DNA from: Clostridiales bacterium VE202-01
GTDB lineage: Bacteria; Bacillota_I; Bacilli_A; Erysipelotrichales; Coprobacillaceae
Assembly (NCBI GenBank): GCA_000508865.1
Contig: BAHP02000078.1
Span: forward strand, 1-46,007
Direction: 5' to 3'
Length of the DNA: 46,007 bases
Part shown: piece after piece, positions 8,436 through 16,047 of the stretch
How positions within the stretch are numbered: position 1 is the first letter of the stretch
Layout: each line of letters begins with the position of its first letter
Notes under the pieces: generated by a model
What the model was told of the DNA's origin: nothing
Databases searched by the model: none
Seen by the model: the letters and a program-made list of their open reading frames with translations, nothing else
Made by a program: the position numbers and the translations under genes

Positions 8436-8795
8436 ATGAATATTGCTTTGATAGCACATGATCAAAAGAAAACAGAATTGATCGATTTTGTTAAAGAAAA
8501 TGAAAAATTGTTTGCAAAACATAATTTATATGGTACTGGGACAACTGGTAAAAAAATTATGGAAAATACCGATTTACAAGTAACACGTTTTTTATCAGGA
8601 CCATATGGTGGCGATCAGCAGATTGGAAACTTAATTGCTTTAGGCCAAATGGATATGGTTTTCTTCTTCCGTGATCCACTTACAGCGCAACCCCATGAAC
8701 CTGATATAAATGCTTTGATGAGATTATGTGATGTGCACTATATTCCATTAGCCTCAAATAAAGCAACAGCGTTAATGTTATTAAAGTCTTTATAA
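8436..8795 (+). CDS. mgsA: Methylglyoxal synthase
   Basis: The 119-residue protein is at the short end of the family. The signature runs: [10 protein letters not shown] at the N-terminus, GTGTTGKK phosphate loop, [12 protein letters not shown] with the catalytic Asp, and [15 protein letters not shown] with the substrate His. It turns dihydroxyacetone phosphate into methylglyoxal and phosphate, a bypass of lower glycolysis under phosphate limitation. It lies one base after ribU with its Shine-Dalgarno (GGAGGG) inside the ribU end, so the two should share an mRNA and the FMN riboswitch. That pairing is unusual; pfkA and pyk are elsewhere in the window. Confidence 0.95.
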   Translation: MNIALIAHDQKKTELIDFVKENEKLFAKHNLYGTGTTGKKIMENTDLQVTRFLSGPYGGDQQIGNLIALGQMDMVFFFRDPLTAQPHEPDINALMRLCDVHYIPLASNKATALMLLKSL

Positions 8796-8800
8796 GATAT

Positions 8801-8830
8801 AAAAAAACCAATCAAAACGATTGGTTTTTA
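8801..8830. terminator. Bidirectional terminator between mgsA and ferredoxin
   Basis: CCAATC (8808-8813) pairs with GATTGG (8819-8824) around AAAAC; an A run before and a T run after allow termination on both strands of these convergent genes. Confidence 0.85.
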
Positions 8831-8835
8831 ATAAA

Positions 8836-9012
8836 TTATTCAACTTCGATTGCTTCAACAGGGCAGCTTTCAGCAGCTTCTTTAGCTCCGTCAGTGTTAT
8901 CTTCGCTAACTACAACTGCTAAACCTTCATCACCTAATTCAAAAACATCAGGTGCAACAGCTGTACAAGCCCCACAACCAATACAAGAATCATTTACTGT
9001 AATTTTAGCCAT
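8836..9012 (-). CDS. [4Fe-4S] ferredoxin
   Basis: Reading the minus strand from CAT 9010-9012 gives a 58-residue acidic protein: MAKITVNDSCIGCGACTAV, then PDVFELGDEG and a closing SCPVEAIEVE. Three Cys in C-x2-C-x2-C (10, 13, 16) plus a late Cys-Pro provide one [4Fe-4S] cluster, and the second cluster of clostridial ferredoxins is missing, as in Bacillus-type Fer. It is a small soluble electron carrier. The Shine-Dalgarno is a full AAGGAGGAA. It is the only minus-strand gene in the first 44 kb and stands alone between mgsA and the 9133 gene. Confidence 0.95.
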   Translation of the reverse strand: MAKITVNDSCIGCGACTAVAPDVFELGDEGLAVVVSEDNTDGAKEAAESCPVEAIEVE

Positions 9013-9041
9013 TATAAATTCCTCCTTTTTTGTACTCTCAT

Positions 9042-9047
9042 ATTATA
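9042..9047 (-). promoter_or_regulatory. -10 element of the ferredoxin promoter
   Basis: The minus strand reads TATAAT here, about 30 nt before the ferredoxin ATG; no good -35 hexamer is seen at 16-18 nt. Confidence 0.45.
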
Positions 9048-9100
9048 GCCTAAATTAAATATATTTTCCATTATTTTATAAAGGAATTACCTAAAAAGTA

Positions 9101-9109
9101 TGCTATAAT
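9101..9109 (+). promoter_or_regulatory. Extended -10 promoter before the 9133 gene
   Basis: TGCTATAAT (TGn-TATAAT) lies 24 nt before GTG 9133; the -35 region is poor, as allowed for extended -10 promoters. Confidence 0.5.
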
Positions 9110-9132
9110 GTTCGTTGAAAGGGTGATTAAGA

Positions 9133-10014
9133 GTGGTTAATTCACGAATTGATAAATATCGTAATTTAAGAAGTGGTTTGAAAGATGAAGCAGGAATAAC
9201 TCGCGATAGTATGAATGATGTAATTGACGCGGTGATAGATACTGATGAAGAAGATGAATTTTTAACATCTGTCAATCGACTTTTTGGAAATAAAGATGAA
9301 AAAAAAGAAATCGAAGATACACTAACAGAAGCTAAAACATTTGAACAGATGCGCCAAGAAAGTAGTGAAGAAATCAATCGAGCGTTGCGCAGTGCTAAAG
9401 CTGGTGTTGGAAAAGAAGCACAATACAATACAAGGATGGATATTTTAAATAAAATTAGAGAACCAGAAAAACAAGTAGTTCGAATTGATAAGTTTGACAA
9501 TGTTGCCACCTCTCAATTTTCTAAAGGATATTTTGTAAATCCTGATAAAGAAGCTGAGAGTTTAGAAAACACGGAACAGCCAGAAGATAAAGAAGCTAAA
9601 AAGAAGATGACTTTGATGGAGCGTTTAGCAAGCATGTCACCGGCTGAAGATGCCAAAAAAGCAAAGATCATCTTAGAAGAAGAGACAAATGTTTTTGAAG
9701 ATGAGCCAAATGAGGATGATGTGCCTGAACAAACTGCTTCTTTAGAAGATATGTTACGCCAAATCAAGGAAAAAGATCAGCGTGAAGTAGAAAAAGCTTT
9801 ACAGCAAAAAGAAAAAGATGACAATATAAAAACGATTAAAAATGAAACGGTTGTCCAAACTGAAAGTAAAGAAAAAGATGATGGGAGCCGTGTTGAAGTG
9901 GTCGAGAAAAAGAAAAATGATCGTATTGTTAATGTTTTAAATTATGTAATTATATTTTTAGTTATTGTATTTATTTGTTTATGTGGTATGATAGGATACC
10001 AGTTATTCTTTTAA
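9133..10014 (+). CDS. Tail-anchored acidic protein of unknown function
   Basis: The 293-residue protein is highly charged, with no family I recognise. Residues 1-265 are hydrophilic, rich in Glu, Asp, Lys and Gln, probably helical or disordered with short coiled-coil stretches (EDMLRQIKEKDQREVEKALQ). A single hydrophobic helix sits at the very C-terminus (YVIIFLVIVFICLCGMIGYQ), so nearly the whole protein should face the cytoplasm. GTG 9133 follows AAAGGGTGATT. It precedes cmk and der but is separated from them by a hairpin terminator. The layout recalls membrane-tethered scaffold proteins of division or secretion, but this is only an impression. Confidence 0.8.
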   Translation: MVNSRIDKYRNLRSGLKDEAGITRDSMNDVIDAVIDTDEEDEFLTSVNRLFGNKDEKKEIEDTLTEAKTFEQMRQESSEEINRALRSAKAGVGKEAQYNTRMDILNKIREPEKQVVRIDKFDNVATSQFSKGYFVNPDKEAESLENTEQPEDKEAKKKMTLMERLASMSPAEDAKKAKIILEEETNVFEDEPNEDDVPEQTASLEDMLRQIKEKDQREVEKALQQKEKDDNIKTIKNETVVQTESKEKDDGSRVEVVEKKKNDRIVNVLNYVIIFLVIVFICLCGMIGYQLFF

Positions 10015-10038
10015 ACTAAGGTTCACCTTAGTTTTTTT
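10013..10038 (+). terminator. Terminator or attenuator between the 9133 gene and cmk
   Basis: AAACTAAGG (10013-10021) pairs with CCTTAGTTT (10026-10034) around TTCA, and seven T residues follow. The cmk start codon is only 20 nt further on, leaving no room for a separate promoter after it. Confidence 0.8.
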
Positions 10039-10058
10039 CAAGAAAGAGGGAGGATAAT

Positions 10059-10727
10059 ATGAAGAAGATTTCAATTGCAATTGATGGACCAAGTGCTGCC
10101 GGTAAAAGCAGTATCGCTAAAATTGTTGCGAAAAAATTAGATTATGTATATATTGATACAGGAGCGATGTATCGCTGTGTAGGTTATTATTGTTTACAAA
10201 ACAATATTGATTTAGGTGATGAACAAGCTGTATCTGAAGTCTTAAAAGATATTAAGATTACAATGGATAGTGAAAACCGAGTTTATTTAAATGATTGTGA
10301 TGTTAGTAGTGAAATTCGTCAAGATAAAGTGTCGATGTCAGCAAGTAAAGTTTCAAGTTATCAGGATGTTAGAGAATTTTTAGTTAAGCAGCAGCGTCAA
10401 ATGGCTAAGGCTGGTGGTGTAATCTTAGACGGTCGTGATATTGGAACTGTTGTTTTGCCTGATGCTGAGCTTAAAATATATCAAAGTGCTAGTGTGGAAA
10501 CCCGAGCTATGCGTCGTTATTTAGAAAATAAACAGCGGGGACTGCCTGCTGATTTAGAAACTATAAAAAATGATATTGAACAACGAGATTATCAAGATAT
10601 GAATCGTAAAATCTCGCCATTAAAAAAAGCTGATGATGCCATTGTTTTAGATACTTCAGATTTAAGGATTGAAGAAGTAGTCGATGAAGTATTAAAATTA
10701 GTTAAACAAAAGGAAAGTGAGGGATAA
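10059..10727 (+). CDS. cmk: Cytidylate kinase
   Basis: The 222-residue protein has standard length. It opens [18 protein letters not shown] with the P-loop, and has [23 protein letters not shown] and a lid with R-A-x-R-R. It phosphorylates CMP and dCMP in pyrimidine nucleotide supply. The Shine-Dalgarno GAGGGAGG precedes ATG 10059. It sits directly before der, as in many Firmicutes, though the S1-like gene often found between them is absent. Its promoter is unclear because a terminator hairpin lies immediately upstream. Confidence 0.97.
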   Translation: MKKISIAIDGPSAAGKSSIAKIVAKKLDYVYIDTGAMYRCVGYYCLQNNIDLGDEQAVSEVLKDIKITMDSENRVYLNDCDVSSEIRQDKVSMSASKVSSYQDVREFLVKQQRQMAKAGGVILDGRDIGTVVLPDAELKIYQSASVETRAMRRYLENKQRGLPADLETIKNDIEQRDYQDMNRKISPLKKADDAIVLDTSDLRIEEVVDEVLKLVKQKESEG

Positions 10728-10728
10728 G

Positions 10729-12033
10729 ATGGCTGGAGTAGTTGCAATCGTAGGGAGAGCAAATGTTGGTAAATCTACAATATTTAATCGAATTGTTGGG
10801 GAAAGAGTTTCTATCGTTGAAGATGTTGCTGGTGTAACTAGAGATCGAATCTATGCAACAGCTACATGGTTGACAAAAGAATTTAGATTGATTGATACTG
10901 GTGGAATCGAACTTAAGAATGCATCTTTTACTGCACAAATTAAAATGCAGGCTGAAATTGCCATTGAAGAAGCTGATTTGATTGTTTTTGTTGTTAATGG
11001 TCGTGAAGGTGTCACTCAAGAAGATGAATATGTTGCAAGATTATTACAAAGAACAAAAAAACCGATCTTATTAGCCGTTAACAAAATTGATGATAATTCT
11101 TTTATTAATGATATTTATGATTTTTATAGTTTAGGGATGGGAGATCCAATTCCCGTATCTGGAAGCCATGGAATTGGAATCGGTGATTTATTAGATGAAA
11201 TTATTAAAAAGTTGGATTTCACAGAAGAAGAATTTGATAAAGATGAGATTCGTTTTTCAATCATTGGTAGACCTAACGTTGGTAAATCATCTCTTACTAA
11301 TGCGATTTTAGGTGAAGAGCGGGTCATCGTTTCAAATATTGAAGGGACAACACGCGATGCTATTGATACTGCTTTTGAAAAAGATGGTCAAAAGTATCGG
11401 GTCATTGATACAGCTGGAATGCGAAAAAAGGGTAAAGTCTATGAAAACGTTGAAAAATATTCAATTTTAAGAGCTTTATCTTCAATTGAAAAAAGTGATG
11501 TTATTGTTGTTGTAATCGACGGGGATCGTGGGGTCATTGAACAAGATAAACACGTTGCTGGATATGCTCATGAAGCTGGTAAAGGCGTGATCTTAGTTGT
11601 AAATAAATGGGATTTGATTGAAAAAGATGAAAAAACGATGCAGAAAAAAGAAAAAGAATTACGCACGCAGTTTAAGTATTTAGATTATGCACGGATCATT
11701 TTTTTATCAGCAAAAACTCATCAAAGAGTTCAACAGTTATTCCCGATGATCCAGGAATCTTATACTAATTCTAATAAAAGAGTTCAAACAAGTGTTTTAA
11801 ATGATGTTTTGGTTGATGCTCAGGCAATCAATCCAACAACAACTTTTAATGGTGGTAGACTAAAGATCTTTTATGCAAATCAAGTAAGTACCTGCCCACC
11901 TACCTTTATTTTATTTGTTAACGATCCTCAATATCTGCATTTTAGTTATAAACGTTATTTAGAAAATCGTTTAAGAGAAGCTTTTGGCTTTGAAGGTACA
12001 CCAATTCACATTATTTGTCGAAAAAGAGATTAG
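10729..12033 (+). CDS. der: Ribosome assembly GTPase Der (EngA)
   Basis: The 434-residue protein has two tandem GTPase domains and a C-terminal KH-like domain, the normal Der plan. Domain 1 shows [13 protein letters not shown] and NKID; domain 2 shows [14 protein letters not shown] and NKWD. The KH region ends [13 protein letters not shown]. Der acts in late assembly of the 50S subunit and is usually essential. ATG 10729 is preferred over GTG 10717, since GAGGGAT then gives the right spacing and the N-terminus [15 protein letters not shown] fits the family. It begins one base after the cmk stop codon. Confidence 0.97.
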   Translation: MAGVVAIVGRANVGKSTIFNRIVGERVSIVEDVAGVTRDRIYATATWLTKEFRLIDTGGIELKNASFTAQIKMQAEIAIEEADLIVFVVNGREGVTQEDEYVARLLQRTKKPILLAVNKIDDNSFINDIYDFYSLGMGDPIPVSGSHGIGIGDLLDEIIKKLDFTEEEFDKDEIRFSIIGRPNVGKSSLTNAILGEERVIVSNIEGTTRDAIDTAFEKDGQKYRVIDTAGMRKKGKVYENVEKYSILRALSSIEKSDVIVVVIDGDRGVIEQDKHVAGYAHEAGKGVILVVNKWDLIEKDEKTMQKKEKELRTQFKYLDYARIIFLSAKTHQRVQQLFPMIQESYTNSNKRVQTSVLNDVLVDAQAINPTTTFNGGRLKIFYANQVSTCPPTFILFVNDPQYLHFSYKRYLENRLREAFGFEGTPIHIICRKRD

Positions 12034-12055
12034 TAGTGTACTTTGAAAAGATGTT

Positions 12056-12064
12056 TGTTATAAT
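12056..12064 (+). promoter_or_regulatory. Extended -10 promoter before gpsA
   Basis: TGTTATAAT (TGn-TATAAT) lies about 30 nt before the gpsA ATG; no well-placed -35 is seen. Confidence 0.45.
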
Positions 12065-12094
12065 ATACATACAATAATATAAGGATGTGTAATA

Positions 12095-13099
12095 ATGTGT
12101 AAAATTGCAGTTTTAGGTACAGGCAGCTGGGCTACTGCCTTAAGTAGAGTTTTAATCGATAATCAAAATGAGATAATGATGTATGGAATCGATCAAAATC
12201 AAATCGATGATATAAATATCAATCATCAAAACAGTGCTTTTTTTGAAAATGTGTCTTTAGAAACGGAAATTAAAGCAACTAATAATTTAGAAGAAGCGAT
12301 GAAAGATATAGATTATTTATTGATTACGATTCCTACCCAATTTGTTAAAGAAACATTACAGCAGGTAAAACCTTTTATTAAGAAAAAGATTACAGTTATC
12401 AATGCTTCTAAAGGATTTGATCTAGGAACAAATATGCGGATGTCAGATACGATCCGCAGTGTTTTGGACGAAAGTTTGATCAATCCGGTCGTTTCGTTGA
12501 TTGGTCCTAGTCATGCAGAAGAAGTAGTGATTAGAATGTTAACAACTGTTTGTGCAGTCTCTTTGGATGAAAAAGCAGCTCAAGATGTACAGACATTATT
12601 TTCTAATGACTATTTCAGAGTGTATCGTTTGACCGATGAAGTCGGAGCTGAATATGGTGTGGCAATTAAAAATGTAATTGCGGTAGCTGCCGGAGTGTTA
12701 AGTGGTCTTGGTTATGGTGACAATACAAAAGCAGCTTTAATAACTCGGGGATTAGCTGAAATGGTTCGTTACGGAATGAAAAAAGGTGGCAAATTAGAAA
12801 CGTATATGGGACTTACTGGGGTTGGTGATTTGATCGTTACTTGTTCATCGATTCATTCGCGAAATTTTCAAGCTGGACTTGAAATTGGTAAAACTAATGA
12901 TGCCCGATCTTTTATGAAAAATAACAAAAAGACTTGTGAGGGAATAAGAACTTGTCGGGTTATTTATGAAGATGCTAAAAAATATGATGATATTGAATTA
13001 CCAATTATTAATGCAATATATAATGTATTATATAATAATCATGAACCAAAGCGTGAAATTCAACAATTGATGAAAAGGGAATTAAAGATAGAAGGGTAA
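12095..13099 (+). CDS. gpsA: Glycerol-3-phosphate dehydrogenase [NAD(P)+]
   Basis: The 334-residue protein has the family length. The Rossmann nucleotide site is IAVLGTGSWATAL; other family blocks are SLIGPSHAEEV, VAIKNVIAVAAGVLSGLGYG with the catalytic Lys, and GLTGVGDLIVTCSS. It reduces dihydroxyacetone phosphate to sn-glycerol 3-phosphate for phospholipid synthesis. ATG 12095 follows AAGGATGTG. The der-gpsA order is conserved in Bacillus, where sporulation genes also lie downstream, as spoVIF does here. One detail: the family usually has ARG after GPSHAEEV, here VIRM. Confidence 0.97.
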   Translation: MCKIAVLGTGSWATALSRVLIDNQNEIMMYGIDQNQIDDININHQNSAFFENVSLETEIKATNNLEEAMKDIDYLLITIPTQFVKETLQQVKPFIKKKITVINASKGFDLGTNMRMSDTIRSVLDESLINPVVSLIGPSHAEEVVIRMLTTVCAVSLDEKAAQDVQTLFSNDYFRVYRLTDEVGAEYGVAIKNVIAVAAGVLSGLGYGDNTKAALITRGLAEMVRYGMKKGGKLETYMGLTGVGDLIVTCSSIHSRNFQAGLEIGKTNDARSFMKNNKKTCEGIRTCRVIYEDAKKYDDIELPIINAIYNVLYNNHEPKREIQQLMKRELKIEG

Positions 13100-13125
13100 C
13101 GTTATTTGAATTCTTTCATATTATA
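13098..13125 (+). promoter_or_regulatory. Possible sigma-K-like promoter of spoVIF
   Basis: CATATTATA (13117-13125) fits the Bacillus sigma-K -10 form CATAnnnTA, and AAC (13098-13100) with 16 nt to it resembles the weak -35 AC. The element is only 13 nt from ATG 13139, so the leader would be extremely short; this is a low-confidence reading. Confidence 0.25.
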
Positions 13126-13138
13126 TAGTGGTGATAAT

Positions 13139-13381
13139 ATGAAAGATGAAGATATTTTTTTAGATAAGGTTGTAAAGAAAACTAATGTTAATAAAAGTGA
13201 AATATTAAAATTAGCCAATGATTTACAATCTAAAGATTTGAATAATGAAAATGATATTCGCGATTTTATTGTTTCGGTAGCAAAAGTGACTAATAAATCA
13301 ATCAGTCCAGGGAAAATTGATAAATTAGTTTCAATGATCAAAACTAATAAAATTCCTCGTGATATTGATAAGATGGTATAA
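13139..13381 (+). CDS. spoVIF: Stage VI sporulation protein F
   Basis: The 80-residue protein matches the small SpoVIF family along its length: FLDKVVKKTNVNKSEILKLA, then a middle part like NENDIRDFIVSVAKVTNKSI and an end like KIDKLVSMIKTNKIP. In Bacillus the protein is needed for proper coat assembly and spore resistance. ATG 13139 is preferred over the upstream open frame because GTGGTGAT lies just before it and because KDEDIFLDKV is the conserved beginning. It follows gpsA by 39 nt. There is no terminator after it. Confidence 0.85.
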   Translation: MKDEDIFLDKVVKKTNVNKSEILKLANDLQSKDLNNENDIRDFIVSVAKVTNKSISPGKIDKLVSMIKTNKIPRDIDKMV

Positions 13382-13424
13382 GATGTTAGTGTAAAATAAA
13401 CGATAAAAACAAGTATTTTTTAGG

Positions 13425-13453
13425 TTGACTTATGGTATTATTTTATATATAAT
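13425..13453 (+). promoter_or_regulatory. Sigma-A promoter of yceD-rpmF
   Basis: TTGACT (13425-13430) and TATAAT (13448-13453) are separated by exactly 17 nt, 31 nt before the yceD start. It is the best-formed vegetative promoter in the window. Confidence 0.8.
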
Positions 13454-13483
13454 TGTCATTGCGGTTATAGAAGGGTGATTATT

Positions 13484-13990
13484 TTGAAATACAATTTACA
13501 ATGGATTGTTAAGCATCGTGGAAAATTTGAATTTGAAGAAGGACTTACTTTTCCTTCAGAATTATTTGACCAATATGCACAAATTAATGACTTGAAGGAC
13601 ATTATTGTCTCAGGAACCGGTAATCTTGATTTAAAAGATAAACGTTTATATGTTGATCTTAATATCAAGGGGACGATGATTCTTCCATGTGCAATGACAT
13701 TAGAGGATGTTGAGTATCCTTTTGAGATTAATTCAACAGAGGTGTTTGCTTTTGACAAACCGGCACCTCTTGAAGATGTTCACGAAGTGAAGAAAGATAT
13801 TGTTGATCTTACTCCCGTGGTATTTGAAAATATTATGCTTGAAGTGCCGATGAGAGTAGTCAAAGATGATGCTAATATTAAATCAGAAGGTAAAGGTTGG
13901 AGAATATTAGATAGTAGCAATGCTAGTGAAAATAATGAGGAATACATTGATCCTAGATTAGCTAAATTAAAAGATTATTTTAAAGATTAA
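13484..13990 (+). CDS. yceD: DUF177 family protein YceD/YlbN
   Basis: The 168-residue acidic protein belongs to the DUF177 (YceD) family, which is almost always encoded directly before rpmF, as here. Family features are the N-terminal beta region with [20 protein letters not shown], the [10 protein letters not shown] turn, and [20 protein letters not shown] near the end. Its role is linked to 23S rRNA or ribosome accumulation in other organisms; the exact reaction is unknown. The start is taken as TTG 13484, because AAGGGTGATT then serves as the Shine-Dalgarno; GTG 13475 lies inside that site. Confidence 0.9.
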   Translation: MKYNLQWIVKHRGKFEFEEGLTFPSELFDQYAQINDLKDIIVSGTGNLDLKDKRLYVDLNIKGTMILPCAMTLEDVEYPFEINSTEVFAFDKPAPLEDVHEVKKDIVDLTPVVFENIMLEVPMRVVKDDANIKSEGKGWRILDSSNASENNEEYIDPRLAKLKDYFKD

Positions 13991-14006
13991 ACAGGAGGTT
14001 ATACTG

Positions 14007-14174
14007 ATGGCAGTACCATTTAGAAGAGTATCAAAAACAAGAAGAAATAAGAGAAGAACTCACGATAAGCTTACAGCACCAGCTGTAGTTGTATGTCCAG
14101 AATGTGGTGAATACAAAATGTCTCATAAAGTTTGTAAACATTGCGGTACTTACAAAGGGCAAAAAGTTTTATAA
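14007..14174 (+). CDS. rpmF: 50S ribosomal protein L32
   Basis: The 55-residue basic protein starts [19 protein letters not shown], the universal L32 beginning. It keeps the zinc ribbon CPEC and CKHC (residues 30-33 and 43-46), so this is the zinc-binding form. The Shine-Dalgarno is ACAGGAGG. It lies 16 nt after yceD and is followed by a strong terminator, so yceD-rpmF form a two-gene operon. Confidence 0.97.
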   Translation: MAVPFRRVSKTRRNKRRTHDKLTAPAVVVCPECGEYKMSHKVCKHCGTYKGQKVL

Positions 14175-14210
14175 GAAATAGCATAAAAGGGCTTTTTTAA
14201 TAAAAATATT

Positions 14211-14251
14211 GGACTAATTAACGTTGTTTTACGTTAATTGGTCCTTTTTTT
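14211..14251 (+). terminator. Strong terminator after rpmF
   Basis: A 14-bp stem (14211-14224 with 14231-14244, one G-T pair: GGACTAATTAACGT/ACGTTAATTGGTCC) is followed by seven T residues. Confidence 0.93.
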
Positions 14252-14289
14252 GTTTAAATATCCAAAAATATCTTATTTGAAGAAAAGTC

Positions 14290-14318
14290 TATACAAAATG
14301 GTTTAGAAAGTATATAAT
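14290..14318 (+). promoter_or_regulatory. Promoter of the mraZ division operon
   Basis: TATACA (14290-14295) and TATAAT (14313-14318) are 17 nt apart, 54 nt before the mraZ ATG. The MraZ boxes start at its -10 element. Confidence 0.6.
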
Positions 14319-14367
14319 GGTGGTACGAAGTGTTAATTTATGTTACTGAGTGTTAAAAAGTGGGTGA
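14318..14367 (+). promoter_or_regulatory. MraZ operator: five 10-bp direct repeats
   Basis: Decamers at 14318, 14328, 14338, 14348 and 14358 carry GTG (ATG in the third) at the same place: GTG at 14320, 14330, 14350 and 14360, ATG at 14340. Examples are AAGTGTTAAT, GAGTGTTAAA and AAGTGGGTGA. MraZ is known to bind several GTG-containing boxes at 10-bp spacing upstream of its own gene and repress the operon. Their location from the -10 to the Shine-Dalgarno fits autorepression. Confidence 0.75.
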
Positions 14368-14372
14368 TTAAA

Positions 14373-14804
14373 ATGTTCATGGGTGAATTTAGACACAATA
14401 TCGACGCCAAAGGGCGCCTTATTATTCCCTCAAAGTTAAGAGAACAATGTGGTAAGAGTGTAGTTATTACTCGTGGTTTTGATGGTTGTCTAGCTTTATA
14501 TACCCAAGAAGGTTGGAATGATTATTATCAAAAATTACAAACGTTACCCAAAACCAAAAAAGAAGCTCGTAATTTTGTAAGAATTATCACTTCTAGAGCA
14601 AGTGAATGTGAATTTGATAAATTAGGAAGAGTTAATATTCCTAATGTTTTAAGATTGGAAGGCAAATTAGAAAAAGAATGTATCATAGTTGGTGTTGGCG
14701 ATCATGTTGAAATTTGGAATCAAGCACGATGGGAAGACTATTATGATACAAATAAAGATAATTTTGATGAAATTTCTGAGTCATTAGATGGATTTGATTT
14801 ATAG
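14373..14804 (+). CDS. mraZ: Transcriptional regulator MraZ
   Basis: The 143-residue protein has two AbrB-like swapped-hairpin halves with the MraZ signatures HNIDAKGRLIIPSKLRE and EFDKLGRVNIPNVLR. It forms a ring and represses the division and cell wall (dcw) operon that it heads. ATG 14373 gives the standard start M-F-M-G-E-F and follows GGGTGATT; the longer frame from 14340 runs through the operator and is rejected. The next gene, rsmH, follows by 9 nt. Confidence 0.96.
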   Translation: MFMGEFRHNIDAKGRLIIPSKLREQCGKSVVITRGFDGCLALYTQEGWNDYYQKLQTLPKTKKEARNFVRIITSRASECEFDKLGRVNIPNVLRLEGKLEKECIIVGVGDHVEIWNQARWEDYYDTNKDNFDEISESLDGFDL

Positions 14805-14813
14805 GAGAAAATA

Positions 14814-15743
14814 ATGTTTGATCATGTAACGGTATTATTAAATGAAGCAGTGGAAGGTTTGAATATAAAAGAAGATGGGATTTATGTTGATTGTACACTA
14901 GGTGGAGCAGGACACAGTTGTGCCATTTTAAAACGTCTTACTACAGGACACTTGTATTGCTTTGATCAAGATCAAACGGCAATTGCAGCAGCTAGAAGCC
15001 GACTTAGTGAAATAAGTGATAATTTTACGATCATATATTCAAATTTCGTTAATATTAAAGCAGAATTAAGTAATTTAGGAATAACAAAAGTAGATGGAAT
15101 CTTATTTGATTTAGGAGTTTCTTCACCTCAATTTGATACTGGTGAAAGAGGGTTTAGCTATAATTATGACGCAAGATTAGATATGCGGATGGATACTAAT
15201 AATTCTCTTGATGCTTATACGATCGTTAATACCTGGTCGTATGAACAGTTAGTAGAAATTCTATTTAAATATGCTGATGAAAAATTTGCTAAAAGAATCG
15301 CGCGTAAAATTGAGCAGTCGCGAGTAAACAAGCCAATTGAAACAACGTTTCAATTAGTTGAAATCATTAAAGAAGCAATCCCAGCAGCCGCTCGTAGGAA
15401 AGGTGGGCATCCCGCTAAAAGAACTTTTCAGGCGCTAAGAATTGCTGTGAATGATGAATTGAATGTATTTGATCGGGCGTTGAAAGATTCTTTAGCTTTA
15501 TTAAATAGTGGTGGACGAATTGCGGTGATCACTTTTCATAGTTTAGAAGATAAGATTTGTAAATATACTTTTAATGACGTAACAAAGTTAAAAGATGTGC
15601 CACCAGGATTGCCAGTTATTCCAGATTATTTATTACCTAAATATAAATTAGTAAATAAAAAAGCAATTATTGCTTCAAAAGAAGAATTAGAAATAAATCA
15701 TCGGGCCCATTCCGCAAAATTAAGAGTAATAGAGAGGGTGTAA
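14814..15743 (+). CDS. rsmH: 16S rRNA (cytosine-1402-N4)-methyltransferase
   Basis: The 309-residue protein has the expected size and the RsmH (MraW) motifs: the SAM loop [23 protein letters not shown], the R-G-F-S-Y block, [20 protein letters not shown] and [12 protein letters not shown]. It methylates N4 of C1402 in the ribosomal P site. TAGGAGAAA precedes ATG 14814. It is the second gene of the mraZ operon and is followed by ftsL after two bases. Confidence 0.97.
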   Translation: MFDHVTVLLNEAVEGLNIKEDGIYVDCTLGGAGHSCAILKRLTTGHLYCFDQDQTAIAAARSRLSEISDNFTIIYSNFVNIKAELSNLGITKVDGILFDLGVSSPQFDTGERGFSYNYDARLDMRMDTNNSLDAYTIVNTWSYEQLVEILFKYADEKFAKRIARKIEQSRVNKPIETTFQLVEIIKEAIPAAARRKGGHPAKRTFQALRIAVNDELNVFDRALKDSLALLNSGGRIAVITFHSLEDKICKYTFNDVTKLKDVPPGLPVIPDYLLPKYKLVNKKAIIASKEELEINHRAHSAKLRVIERV

Positions 15744-15745
15744 TT

Positions 15746-16045
15746 ATGAGACATAGAGTTAAGAAAACAAAGTTTGAAGCTTTTTCACAAAGATTTTTAA
15801 TCATTTCAATGGTTATCTTCATTTTTGGAATCACTTATGTAAGATCATTGGAGTCCTCTTGCAATCAAGAAGCACAGCAAATAGAAAAAGAAATCAAAGT
15901 GCTCCAAGATGAAATAGATAGTTTAGAAATGCAAAAACAAGAATTAGCATCTTTTTCACGTCTTAATGATATTGCAGGTGAAAAAGGTTATACATATAGC
16001 AATGAATCTGTAGCTGCCTCTACTACAGAGACGCCGGCTGAATAA
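15746..16045 (+). CDS. ftsL: Cell division protein FtsL
   Basis: The 99-residue bitopic protein has a basic N-terminal tail (MRHRVKKTKFEAF), one membrane helix (about 17-34, FLIISMVIFIFGITYV), then an outer coiled coil (QQIEKEIKVLQDEIDSLEMQ) and a Ser/Thr/Glu tail. Sequence similarity within FtsL is low, but size, topology and position between rsmH and the division PBP identify it. It should bridge DivIC/FtsB and the PBP in the divisome. GAGAGGGTG serves as ribosome site. Confidence 0.88.
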   Translation: MRHRVKKTKFEAFSQRFLIISMVIFIFGITYVRSLESSCNQEAQQIEKEIKVLQDEIDSLEMQKQELASFSRLNDIAGEKGYTYSNESVAASTTETPAE

Positions 16046-16047
16046 TA

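Noticed and set aside
9087-9767. Minus-strand open frames opposite the 9133 gene
   Set aside because: They are Ser-rich antisense frames created by the Glu/Lys-rich codons of the real gene and have no ribosome sites.
14340-14372. N-terminal extension of MraZ
   Set aside because: It would translate the MraZ boxes and the Shine-Dalgarno; the family starts at the ATG at 14373.
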